Shown here: positions 1 to 5,836 of the stretch, piece by piece
Numbering within the stretch: position 1 is the stretch's first letter
Layout of the letters: each line of letters begins with the position of its first letter
Source: Chitinophagaceae bacterium
GTDB taxonomy: Bacteria > Bacteroidota > Bacteroidia > Chitinophagales > Chitinophagaceae
NCBI GenBank assembly: GCA_016741945.1
Contig: JACVCQ010000054.1
Coordinates: 1 to 10,178, forward strand
DNA: 10,178 nt
Direction of reading: 5' to 3'
Notes under the pieces: generated by a model
What the model saw: the letters and a program-made list of their open reading frames with translations, nothing else
Database searches by the model: none
What the model was told of the DNA's origin: nothing
Translations under genes and position numbers: made by a program

Positions 1-2
1 CA

Positions 3-443
3 AAAAAAATAGAATTTGAACAAAGAAGTTGTATTCCATCATAGTATGAAATAGATGCAGAAAAAATATCCACAGCTTTCTACACTGACATGGATGCTTT
101 GACACCTCCTTGCGTGATCAGTAAAACGCCGTCTGATTATTATGTGAGCTGTACAGAAGACTGTATCCTGTTGATCTCCAATTCAGATATGGAAGCCGAG
201 GTCAATGCCAAATTTCCCAAGTTTGAGTCACTATGTAAGAAGTTATCCGAAGAACTCTTAGCGAAAGAGCGTATGGATTTTGATGAGTTTAAAACCTCTT
301 CTCCTGAGCAACGCTATTTGAATTTACTAGAAAAAAGACCCGATCTCATTCAACGTGTACCTCAACACCAATTGGCGAGTTATTTGGGTATACAACCACA
401 ATCCTTAAGCCGTTTAAGGGCAAGAATTTCAGAAAAAAAATAG
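3..443 (+). pseudogene. Crp/Fnr-family transcriptional regulator, 3' part, frame broken by TAG
   Basis: This is the C-terminal portion of a Crp/Fnr-type regulator: the end of the cyclic-nucleotide-binding-like beta-barrel followed by a winged helix-turn-helix. The longest ATG-initiated piece starts at 90 and gives 117 residues. In it, EDCILLIS and KFPKFE match the end of the effector domain, and RVPQHQLASYLGIQPQSLSR (residues 89-108) is the DNA-binding helix-turn-helix. Family members have about 190 residues, so roughly the first 80-90 are missing. Reading the same frame upstream of 90 still gives family-like sequence (YEIDAEKISTAFYTD) back to a TAG at 42-44, and beyond it RSCIPS. From memory of the family, this aligns without a gap to the usual 'KGCIRSYY.xDGEEKTTAFYTE', with the TAG in place of a Tyr codon. 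I infer a nonsense-inactivated gene whose start lies left of the window. A truncated protein from ATG 90 could still be made, but it would lack the sensor domain. Confidence 0.6.
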
Positions 444-458
444 AAAACGCGTTCATTA

Positions 459-478
459 CTTAACTTAAGTGAACGAGT
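459..478 (+). promoter_or_regulatory. Conserved upstream block, copy 1 (before the first barrel gene)
   Basis: The 20-mer CTTAACTTAAGTGAACGAGT recurs with one mismatch (19/20) at 1179-1198. In both places it begins exactly 75 bp before the ATG of a paralogous secreted-protein gene. In this copy it overlaps an inverted repeat with arms CGTTCA (450-455) and TGAACG (470-475) around the 8-bp palindrome ACTTAAGT (463-470). No T tract follows, so it does not look like a terminator of the gene upstream. A second short block, TATCATTT (508-515), is also shared at the same distance. I infer a regulator-binding or promoter element. Simple shared descent from the tandem duplication is the alternative. 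Confidence 0.45.
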
Positions 479-533
479 GGAAGCTTTCTGCATCTCTTTC
501 TTTGCGATATCATTTAACAGCAATTAAAAAGAT

Positions 534-1145
534 ATGCAAAAGAAAGTTCTATGGCTGGTATTCGCCATCGTTTGGGTAAGTAGTTTACAAGCACAAGACA
601 CACCCAAAGACAGCACGTTTAAAAGATGGTATATCGGTAGCTCATTACTGATGTTGGGTAATTTCTCCAAAGTCAACAACCCCGAGTACATACAATTGAA
701 TATCGGTTATCGCATCACACCAAAAGATGTGGTTTCCTTTGAATTTAAAAGATCCATCTATGCCTGGCCCATCGGTATTCCCTTCGGTCCCAACTTTGAT
801 AAGCCGGGAGAAGGCTACCCGGGTCATGCGCGCATACTCGCACCTACAGTAGGTTATCAGCGTTTTTGGTGGAAAGGTGTGTACACATCCGTTCATGCAT
901 TGAATGCTTTCGAAAAATACATGGATACGAATAAAAAGAAGATCGGCAACGGATATACACTCTACCTGAATTTTCATTTAGGCTACCAATTCAAGTTCTT
1001 CAAAAACCGTTTCTTCTTTGAACCGGCACTGGGATGTAGTTATTGGCCCGTCAGAACCAATGTTCCAGAATCTTTCAAAGCCGTAGAAAAAAAATGGCCG
1101 AACTATTTTCTTCAACCCGGACTCCATTTTGGATTTAATTTTTAA
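534..1145 (+). CDS. Secreted, probable outer-membrane beta-barrel protein (paralogue A)
   Basis: I do not recognise a named family. The 203-residue protein begins with a clear Sec signal peptide: MQKK, then a hydrophobic stretch, with likely cleavage after SLQA at about residue 20. The mature part alternates hydrophobic and polar residues in short aromatic-rich segments, such as QLNIGYRIT (54-62), FHLGYQFKFF (147-156) and NRFFFEP (158-164). It ends in PGLHFGFNF, a C-terminal Phe typical of the signal that sends beta-barrels to the BAM machinery. Its length would suit a small barrel of about eight strands in the outer membrane. It is paralogous to the next gene (1254-1883), sharing the MQKK start, QLNIGYRIT, YAWP.GI, the LGY/VGY segment and PGLH.GFNF. 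The start is supported because the upstream sequences of the two genes align up to the same ATG. Function is unknown. Confidence 0.75.
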   Translation: MQKKVLWLVFAIVWVSSLQAQDTPKDSTFKRWYIGSSLLMLGNFSKVNNPEYIQLNIGYRITPKDVVSFEFKRSIYAWPIGIPFGPNFDKPGEGYPGHARILAPTVGYQRFWWKGVYTSVHALNAFEKYMDTNKKKIGNGYTLYLNFHLGYQFKFFKNRFFFEPALGCSYWPVRTNVPESFKAVEKKWPNYFLQPGLHFGFNF

Positions 1146-1178
1146 AAAGAGTCTTAAATAAAGCGTCGACAAGTATTT

Positions 1179-1198
1179 CTTAACTAAAGTGAACGAGT
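1179..1198 (+). promoter_or_regulatory. Conserved upstream block, copy 2 (before the second barrel gene)
   Basis: CTTAACTAAAGTGAACGAGT matches the block at 459-478 at 19 of 20 positions and sits the same 75 bp before its ATG. TATCATTT recurs at 1228-1235, again at the identical distance (720 bp from copy 1 for both blocks and for the ATGs). The rest of the two intergenic regions is much less alike, which suggests these two blocks were preserved. The inverted repeat seen around copy 1 is not well kept here. If the block binds a regulator, the shared direct sequence rather than the palindrome is the likely site. Confidence 0.45.
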
Positions 1199-1253
1199 CA
1201 TTGAGCTTCGTCTATCGACTTTTACAGTATCATTTCATATAAAAAGCAAGCAA

Positions 1254-1883
1254 ATGCAAAAGAAAATTTTATTTATCGGTGTTCTCTTCATGATGGTGAG
1301 TATCCTTCAACTCAAAGCGCAGTATGCTAAAACAGATACTACGCATAAAAAATGGTTTGTTGGAAGTTCCATGTTTGTATTATTCGGTAATCTGGCGACT
1401 ACCAACAGTCCTGACTTTTTTCAACTCAATATCGGTTATCGTATCACAGGAAAAGATGTCATTACGATCGAACCTAAAACCTGGAAATATGCCTGGCCCA
1501 ATGGTATTCATCCATTTTTGAATAAAGCATATGGAAAGAAGGAAGAAGAATTTCCGGGTTATGTTCGAGAGTATGGAGTATCTCTATCTTACCAGCGATT
1601 CTTTACCAATAACTGGTATGCTGAATTGAATGTGATGCCCACCTGGCAAAGTTTTAAGGATCGTCAAGACAAAAAGATCGACAATGGTTTTCAGATCTTC
1701 AACACCTATCGTGTAGGGTATCATGTGAAATTGTTTAAGGACCGTTTTTTTATTCAACCATCACTAGCCATCACCCACCGTGCTTATCACACCACATTAC
1801 CCAATGGATTCAAACAGTTGGATGATAAATGGTCCAAGTTTGTGTTTGGAGAACCTGGATTACATGTAGGCTTTAATTTTTAA
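1254..1883 (+). CDS. Secreted, probable outer-membrane beta-barrel protein (paralogue B)
   Basis: This 209-residue protein is the tandem paralogue of the product of 534-1145. It has a Sec signal peptide (MQKK, hydrophobic core, likely cleavage after LKA near residue 22). It also shares the segment W(F/Y)(V/I)GSS, QLNIGYRIT (57-65), YAWP (79-82), YQRFF (113-117), RVGYHVKLFKDRFFIQP (153-169) and the C-terminal PGLHVGFNF ending in Phe. By eye roughly 40-50 percent of aligned positions are identical, so the duplication is not recent. The pattern of alternating short amphipathic strands and the C-terminal aromatic residue suggest a small outer-membrane barrel. No catalytic motif is visible. The next gene begins only 10 bp after its stop, so the two may be co-transcribed. 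Substrate and role are unknown. Confidence 0.75.
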   Translation: MQKKILFIGVLFMMVSILQLKAQYAKTDTTHKKWFVGSSMFVLFGNLATTNSPDFFQLNIGYRITGKDVITIEPKTWKYAWPNGIHPFLNKAYGKKEEEFPGYVREYGVSLSYQRFFTNNWYAELNVMPTWQSFKDRQDKKIDNGFQIFNTYRVGYHVKLFKDRFFIQPSLAITHRAYHTTLPNGFKQLDDKWSKFVFGEPGLHVGFNF

Positions 1884-1893
1884 TAGAAATGTT

Positions 1894-2316
1894 ATGCATA
1901 CACAACAAAGAGAACTAAAGGAAATAAAAGTAAGCACACAGCTGAAACTGGCATCCTTATGGACGAGTTTGATGTTCCTTTATATCTATGTCGATTACTT
2001 TCATTTATACATGCCGGGTAAGATTGCAGATATTCAAAATGGAAGAGTATATGTATTTGATATCACACCGGGATTTCTTTCGGTGGCACTCGTATCATTG
2101 ACTATCTCGGCACTGATGATTTTTCTTTCAGTTGTTTTGCCGGCTGCGATCAATCGTAAATTGAATATGATCATTGCGGCAATATATATTCCCTATACGC
2201 TGTATAATCTGGCAGGAGAGGCATGGATACATATGATATTTGGTGCTATTGTAGAAGTTATTTTGCTTGGGCTGATTATTGGGTATGCATGGAAATGGCC
2301 TAAAAGTGAAACTTGA
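1894..2316 (+). CDS. Four-helix membrane protein, DUF6326-like
   Basis: This 140-residue integral inner-membrane protein has four predicted transmembrane segments, at about residues 19-37, 60-83, 89-107 and 111-134. A hydrophilic loop (41-58) follows the first helix. The segments LASLWTSLMFLYIYVDYF, MPGKI, TPGFL, LMIFLSVVLP and the end IIGYAWKWPK match what I recall of the DUF6326 family, which is common in Bacteroidota and has no assigned function. The length is normal for the family. It begins 10 bp after the barrel gene, suggesting read-through transcription. A weak hairpin (GTCTA 2322-2326 with TAGAC 2332-2336) follows the stop but has no T tract, so it is not called as a terminator. The assignment rests on motif memory, not a search. 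Confidence 0.7.
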   Translation: MHTQQRELKEIKVSTQLKLASLWTSLMFLYIYVDYFHLYMPGKIADIQNGRVYVFDITPGFLSVALVSLTISALMIFLSVVLPAAINRKLNMIIAAIYIPYTLYNLAGEAWIHMIFGAIVEVILLGLIIGYAWKWPKSET

Positions 2317-2436
2317 AACAAGTCTACATAATAGACCTTAATCTACTAAAATTGTTGTTTGAGGCCCAAATGCTAATCTAAAAGCTTTCAAGCCCTTTAT
2401 TGGTCTTCCATTTTTAAAAAAGTCTTTAAATAAATA

Positions 2437-2466
2437 TTCCCAATATGGGAACTTTTCATACCTTTG
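2437..2466 (+). promoter_or_regulatory. higBA promoter with palindromic operator candidate
   Basis: Two elements sit together. TTCCCA-ATA-TGGGAA (2437-2451) is a perfect inverted repeat with 6-bp arms. Eight bases later comes TACCTTTG (2459-2466), a full match to the Bacteroidota -7 consensus TAnnTTTG. The palindrome lies where the spacer toward the -33 region would be, so a bound dimer would block RNA polymerase. Autorepression by the antitoxin, or by the toxin-antitoxin complex, is the known mode for HigBA, which makes HigA the likely ligand (inference). No clear -33 TTG was found. Transcription would start near 2471-2474, which affects the choice of toxin start. Confidence 0.6.
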
Positions 2467-2480
2467 AAGAAATCAGACTA

Positions 2481-2774
2481 TTGAGGGTAATTGCAAAGAA
2501 AATACTGCGCGACTTTTGGGAAAAGCACCCTGACTGCGAACAACAGCTAAAATCTTGGTATCAGGAAACAAGTAAAGCAGCTTGGACGAATCCCAAAAGA
2601 ATTAAAGCTGATTATCCTTCTGCAAGTTTTTTGTCAGACAACCGTGTAGTATTTAATATTAAAGGCAATCATTACCGTCTCATCACGAAAATCAATTATG
2701 ACTACCAAATGGTTTGGATACGGTTTATTGGAACTCACGCTGCGTATGATAAAATTGATGCAACAAAAATTTAA
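2481..2774 (+). CDS. higB: HigB-type toxin, RelE-superfamily mRNA interferase
   Basis: This is the toxin of a type II toxin-antitoxin pair. HigB proteins bind ribosomes and cleave mRNA during translation. The sequence follows the HigB_toxin pattern closely: RVIAKKILRDFWEKHPD at the N-terminus, LKSWY, NRVVFNIKGNHYRLI, then VWIRFIGTHAAYDKID at the C-terminus. I place the start at the TTG at 2481, giving 97 residues, because family members begin M-R-(V/I)-I-A-K and because the -7 box and operator (2437-2466) lie upstream of it. An in-frame ATG at 2445 would add 12 residues (109 in total). However, it lies inside the palindrome and before the inferred transcription start. The antitoxin gene begins 3 bp after the stop, the toxin-first order typical of higBA. 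No residues look lost, so the toxin appears intact. Confidence 0.85.
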   Translation: MRVIAKKILRDFWEKHPDCEQQLKSWYQETSKAAWTNPKRIKADYPSASFLSDNRVVFNIKGNHYRLITKINYDYQMVWIRFIGTHAAYDKIDATKI

Positions 2775-2777
2775 AGA

Positions 2778-3134
2778 ATGACAGTAAAGCCGATTAAAAC
2801 AAAAAAAGATTACCATCAAGCAATGGATAGGCTTGAAATGATTTTTGATGCCAAAAAAGGAACTCCGCAAGGAGATGAGCTTGAGGTATTAAGTATCCTT
2901 ATTGAGAAATATGAGGATGAACATTTCCCCATCGGACTACCTGATCCTATTGAGGCCATTAAATTTCGAATGGAACAATTGGGGTATAATCAGGTAGACT
3001 TAGCAAAAGTAGTGGGGTTGAAAAGTCGTGCCAGTGAAATTCTGAGTGGAAAAAGGAAACTATCACTTGAAATGATCCGACAGCTGCATGATAAGTTACG
3101 TATCCCAACTGATGTATTGATTCAACCCTACTAA
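2778..3134 (+). CDS. higA: HigA-type antitoxin, helix-turn-helix (XRE-like)
   Basis: This 118-residue antitoxin pairs with the upstream HigB-like toxin, only 3 bp away and almost certainly on the same transcript. Residues 1-55 form the charged N-terminal helical part (KPIKTKKDYHQAMDRLE, GTPQGDELEVLSILIEKYE) seen in the longer E. coli YgjM/HigA class (COG5499). Residues 57-113 form a Cro/CI-type helix-turn-helix: PIEAIKFRMEQLGYNQVDLA, then the recognition-helix region GLKSRASEILSGKRKLS (80-96). In this family the antitoxin neutralises HigB by direct binding and represses its own promoter. The palindrome at 2437-2451 is the candidate operator. The length is complete. No terminator is visible in the 35 bp before the convergent dehydrogenase gene. 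Confidence 0.88.
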   Translation: MTVKPIKTKKDYHQAMDRLEMIFDAKKGTPQGDELEVLSILIEKYEDEHFPIGLPDPIEAIKFRMEQLGYNQVDLAKVVGLKSRASEILSGKRKLSLEMIRQLHDKLRIPTDVLIQPY

Positions 3135-3169
3135 ATACTGGGCAATTATATCATAGCTCTATTTGGTAC

Positions 3170-4216
3170 TTATTTCAATGAGGCCAGATCAATCACAAAT
3201 CTGTATCGTACATCTGCTTTTAACATTCTTTCATACGCTTCAATGGTCTGTTGCATGGGAATCACTTCTACATCAGAAACGATATTGTGTTCAGCACAAT
3301 AATCCAACATCTCCTGTGTTTCTTTGATTCCTCCGATCAGTGATCCGATGATACTTCTTCTTTTCATGATCAGGTTGAATGCAGGAACTTCTGACGGCCT
3401 AGGAGGTACACCCACAACGATCATGGTACCATTGGTGCGTAATAAGTTTAGATAAGTGCTGTAATCATGCGGTGCAGAAACGGTATTGAGGATAAAGTCA
3501 AAATGATTCTGCAATTGCTTCATGGTATTTGCATCTGATGTCAGTGCGAAATGATGTGCGCCTAATTTTTTTGCATCAGCTTCTTTTGATGGAGAAGAAC
3601 TCAACATGGTAACTTCTGCACCAAAGGATGCTGCAAACTTTACAGCCATGTGACCTAGTCCACCCAATCCTAATACAGCTACTCGATGTCCTTTGGTTAC
3701 ACCTACATGTCTGAGTGGAGAATAGGTGGTAATACCTGCACATAACAAGGGTGCTACACCTTCCAGTGGTAGTTTGTCAGAAATGCGCAACGTATAATCT
3801 TCATCTACTACAATTTGAGTAGAGTAACCACCATAAGTAGGAGCATTGGTACCTCTTTCACGACCATTGTAAGTACCTACCATGCCTTCTTCACAATATT
3901 GTTCGATGCCTGATTTGCAATTCTCACAAGTGCGACAAGAATCTACAAAGCATCCAACACCTGCTAAGTCACCTACTTTGAATTTGGTGACATCATTACC
4001 CACCTGTGTTACCCGTCCTACGATCTCATGTCCGGGTACCATCGGGAAAATAGAGCCACCCCATTCATCGCGAACCTGGTGGATATCTGAGTGACAAACG
4101 CCGCAATACAAGATTTCTATATGAACATCTTTTGGACCGGGATTTCTTCTTTCCAGTGAAAACGGACCTAAAGGTGATTGGGGATCCGGAGCTGCGTAAG
4201 CTTTGGTTGCTATCAT
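3170..4216 (-). CDS. Zinc-dependent NAD(P) alcohol dehydrogenase (cinnamyl-alcohol-dehydrogenase/YahK type)
   Basis: This 348-residue medium-chain zinc dehydrogenase would interconvert alcohols and aldehydes in the cytoplasm. The catalytic zinc ligands are visible: Cys41 in GVCHSD, His63-Glu64 in PGHEIVG and Cys159 in LLCAGITTYSPL. The structural zinc site has four cysteines at 94, 97, 100 and 108 (CRTCENCKSGIEQYC). The Rossmann fold carries GLGGLGHMAVKFA at about 183-195. After the next beta-strand comes a run of serines (TMLSSSPSK) where NAD enzymes have an acidic residue, which points to NADP(H) preference, as in the YahK and plant cinnamyl alcohol dehydrogenase group. It lies 64 bp downstream of the dienelactone-hydrolase-like gene on the same strand, so an operon is possible. 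The true substrate cannot be told. Broad aldehyde reduction is the usual activity of this group. Confidence 0.9.
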   Translation of the reverse strand: MIATKAYAAPDPQSPLGPFSLERRNPGPKDVHIEILYCGVCHSDIHQVRDEWGGSIFPMVPGHEIVGRVTQVGNDVTKFKVGDLAGVGCFVDSCRTCENCKSGIEQYCEEGMVGTYNGRERGTNAPTYGGYSTQIVVDEDYTLRISDKLPLEGVAPLLCAGITTYSPLRHVGVTKGHRVAVLGLGGLGHMAVKFAASFGAEVTMLSSSPSKEADAKKLGAHHFALTSDANTMKQLQNHFDFILNTVSAPHDYSTYLNLLRTNGTMIVVGVPPRPSEVPAFNLIMKRRSIIGSLIGGIKETQEMLDYCAEHNIVSDVEVIPMQQTIEAYERMLKADVRYRFVIDLASLK

Positions 4217-4280
4217 TCGTGTATGTTTAGAACTTTTAACAATACAAACCCCATGAGGTTTATGAGTAGAGAAAATAAAT

Positions 4281-5138
4281 TTATTTCATGTTAGTAGCCC
4301 AAAAGTCGAGTGTTCTTTTCCAGGCTAGTTTAGCAGCTGCTTCATTGTATCGTGCTCCTGAAGTATCATTGTGAAAAGCATGGTTCACACCTTCATAGAG
4401 ATAGAGCTCATATTTGATATTGTTTTTCTTCAGTGCTTCTTCATAAGCAGGTATCCCTGCATTGATGCCTTCATCGAGTCCGGCATAATGTAATTGCAAT
4501 GCCGCTTTGATCTTAGGTACATCTGCTACATCAGCTTGTCTACCATAAAAAGCAACTGCTGCTTTTAGGTCAGGAACATTCACTGCTAATTGATTGACCA
4601 AAGCGCCGCCCCAACAAAAGCCAACACAACCGGTTAAGCCATTACAGTCTTTTCTGCTTTTCAGGTAATCAAATCCTTTTGCAAAATTGATTAGGTTCTG
4701 TTTGGCATCTATCTGACTGAATAGTTGTCGGGCCTGATCCTGATCTGTGGGCGTTCCGCCGGCTGCAGAAAGTGCATCAGGTGCTATCGCGATGAAACCT
4801 GCCTTGGCAGCACGACGAGCTACATCGCGAATATGATCATTTAATCCACGGTTTTCATGGATGATGATCACAGCTCCATACTTGCCCTCTTTTTTTGGTT
4901 TGGCGAGATAAGCTTTCATTGTGACCTCCCCGGCCGAATAGGTAATGTCTTCTGTATGTAACTCGATGTCTTGCTCAGGTATAGTGGCAGCTACAGCATA
5001 ATTGTTTTCCAACATGGGAAGTATGGCCATGGCAGCTGCTGTGCTCCCTGCTAATACTGCCAAGCGTTTCAAAAAAACCTCACGTGGAAGTGGTTTATGT
5101 GTGTACTCGTCGTAGAGATGGATGATTTGCTGGTCCAT
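4281..5138 (-). CDS. Dienelactone hydrolase family protein (alpha/beta hydrolase)
   Basis: This 285-residue alpha/beta hydrolase of the dienelactone hydrolase family cleaves ester or lactone bonds. The catalytic triad is present: Cys175 in GFCWGG, Asp222 in GLDEGINAG and His253 in VNHAFHND. It also has the oxyanion-side motif HENRGLN with Glu95, which in this family contacts the nucleophile. Compared with classical cytoplasmic enzymes (about 235 residues), it carries an extra N-terminal segment of about 55 residues with a hydrophobic stretch (FLKRLAVLAGSTAAAMAILPML, cut here at 22-43). This resembles a membrane anchor or export signal. Only single arginines precede it, so a true twin-arginine motif is not seen. 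Export to the periplasm is therefore possible but unproven. The gene precedes the alcohol dehydrogenase by 64 bp. The physiological substrate is unknown. The start is supported by the conserved 'LYDEYTHKPL' N-terminus. Confidence 0.88.
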   Translation of the reverse strand: MDQQIIHLYDEYTHKPLPREVFLKRLAVLAGSTAAAMAILPMLENNYAVAATIPEQDIELHTEDITYSAGEVTMKAYLAKPKKEGKYGAVIIIHENRGLNDHIRDVARRAAKAGFIAIAPDALSAAGGTPTDQDQARQLFSQIDAKQNLINFAKGFDYLKSRKDCNGLTGCVGFCWGGALVNQLAVNVPDLKAAVAFYGRQADVADVPKIKAALQLHYAGLDEGINAGIPAYEEALKKNNIKYELYLYEGVNHAFHNDTSGARYNEAAAKLAWKRTLDFWATNMK

Positions 5139-5257
5139 GTAGGTACTGTTTTAGTCTATAAATATAACCTATAAGAATGGCCTTAGCAAACGAATTGACC
5201 GATATTGAACCTTGTTCTACCGTTCGAAGTTTAAGTAATCTACATGCTTTTTGGAAA

Positions 5258-5572
5258 TTAAAAGATATGTCTTTGTTTTTCTTGATCTTTTTGTTGTAAT
5301 GACTGTAGTTGTATATACATGAGATATGCAACTTCGAGTAATTTTTGTAATTTCTCATACGTTAATAAAATAGTAGTTCTTTCTGATTCAACTGCCTCTG
5401 TATGATAAGTGCTACTGACTGTTATTTTCAACCATTCCCAAAGTAATACTCTCCATTCCGGCAAATGTGCAAAGTCAAACACATCATCTAATACCCGGAG
5501 AGGATCAGCCTGTTCTTCTTTGGTAAGTAACCTAGCGTACATTTCCCATTCTGGATAATCTGATTTTTTCAT
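5258..5572 (-). CDS. Small hypothetical protein, Trp-rich N-terminus
   Basis: This 104-residue soluble protein belongs to no family I can name. The first 50 residues are rich in Trp and acidic residues (YPEWEMYARLL, LDDVFDFAHLPEWRVLLWEW). The second half is helical and charged (SERTTILLTYEKLQKLLEVA, then QLQSLQQKDQEKQR), suggesting a small all-alpha fold. There is no signal peptide and no membrane segment. It looks coding because its composition is protein-like, and I recall similar uncharacterised proteins from Chitinophagaceae, though this could not be checked. An overlapping reading frame at 5095-5358 on the same strand lacks such character. About 120 bp separate its stop from the hydrolase start. 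It is divergent from the helix-turn-helix gene at 5837. Confidence 0.65.
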   Translation of the reverse strand: MKKSDYPEWEMYARLLTKEEQADPLRVLDDVFDFAHLPEWRVLLWEWLKITVSSTYHTEAVESERTTILLTYEKLQKLLEVAYLMYIQLQSLQQKDQEKQRHIF

Positions 5573-5671
5573 AATAATAGCTTAAAATAGTGATTCAATA
5601 CTTCTCTCGCGAAGAGTTGCGGCAGGTGTGCTTACTGACGAAATGGAAGTATTTACATATTTACCTTTTTG

Positions 5672-5819
5672 GGGTTAATTCCTGCGGAAAGACTCAAGGT
5701 AAATCAGGTATAAATTCCTATTGCGGCATTTATATTTTATTGGTTTCTTCGTTCAGCTTCAAATCAAAACAAAGCTATCAATGCTTTTCTATGATTTCTA
5801 TAGAAGCATCGTTTTTTTT
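5672..5819 (+). ncRNA. Candidate small RNA or structured leader in the divergent intergenic region
   Basis: Between two divergent genes (starts at 5572 minus and 5837 plus) lies a plus-strand series of hairpins ending in an intrinsic terminator. The hairpins are TTCC-tgc-GGAA (5679-5689), then TATAAAT (5709-5715) pairing perfectly with ATTTATA (5728-5734) across a 12-nt loop, then the terminator stem at 5781-5809 followed by eight T. A possible -7 box, TACCTTTT (5662-5669), is one base off the TAnnTTTG consensus and would start a transcript near 5672-5677. The loop regions share a related string (AATTCCTgcgg and AATTCCTattgcgg). I do not recognise a known RNA family. A 77-codon open frame here (5590-5823) looks spurious. 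This is inference from structure alone. Confidence 0.28.
5781..5819 (+). terminator. Intrinsic terminator (plus strand) upstream of the helix-turn-helix gene
   Basis: ATGCTT...CTAT (5781-5792, with a 2-nt TT bulge) pairs with ATAGAAGCAT (5800-5809) around the 7-nt loop GATTTCT. After CG comes a run of eight T (5812-5819). The stem is AT-rich, so it is of moderate strength. It points into the start region of the gene at 5837, with no coding gene on the plus strand before it. It therefore implies either a short upstream transcript or attenuation of the downstream gene. Confidence 0.5.
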
Positions 5820-5836
5820 CTAAACAATTATACACA

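Noticed and set aside
450..475. Terminator after the broken Crp/Fnr gene
   Set aside because: An inverted repeat exists (CGTTCA/TGAACG) but it is AT-rich inside, has almost no loop and is not followed by a T tract. Part of it is conserved before the paralogous gene, which suits a regulatory site better.
2322..2336. Hairpin GTCTA/TAGAC after the DUF6326-like gene as a terminator
   Set aside because: It has only 5 bp of stem and no T run follows.
4246..4261. Palindrome AAACC...GGTTT between the hydrolase and dehydrogenase genes as terminator or operator
   Set aside because: The dyad is imperfect with a mismatch near the centre and has no proper T tract on the minus strand. It is too weak to call.
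5095..5358. 87-codon minus-strand open frame overlapping the small hypothetical gene and the hydrolase start
   Set aside because: It is Lys/Tyr/Asn-rich AT-driven sequence, overlaps two better genes on the same strand in another frame and shows no recognisable domain.
5590..5823. 77-codon open frame on the plus strand in the divergent intergenic region
   Set aside because: It runs through the terminator hairpin and T tract (ending in FFF), has low-quality composition and no start context. It is better explained by the RNA/terminator candidate.
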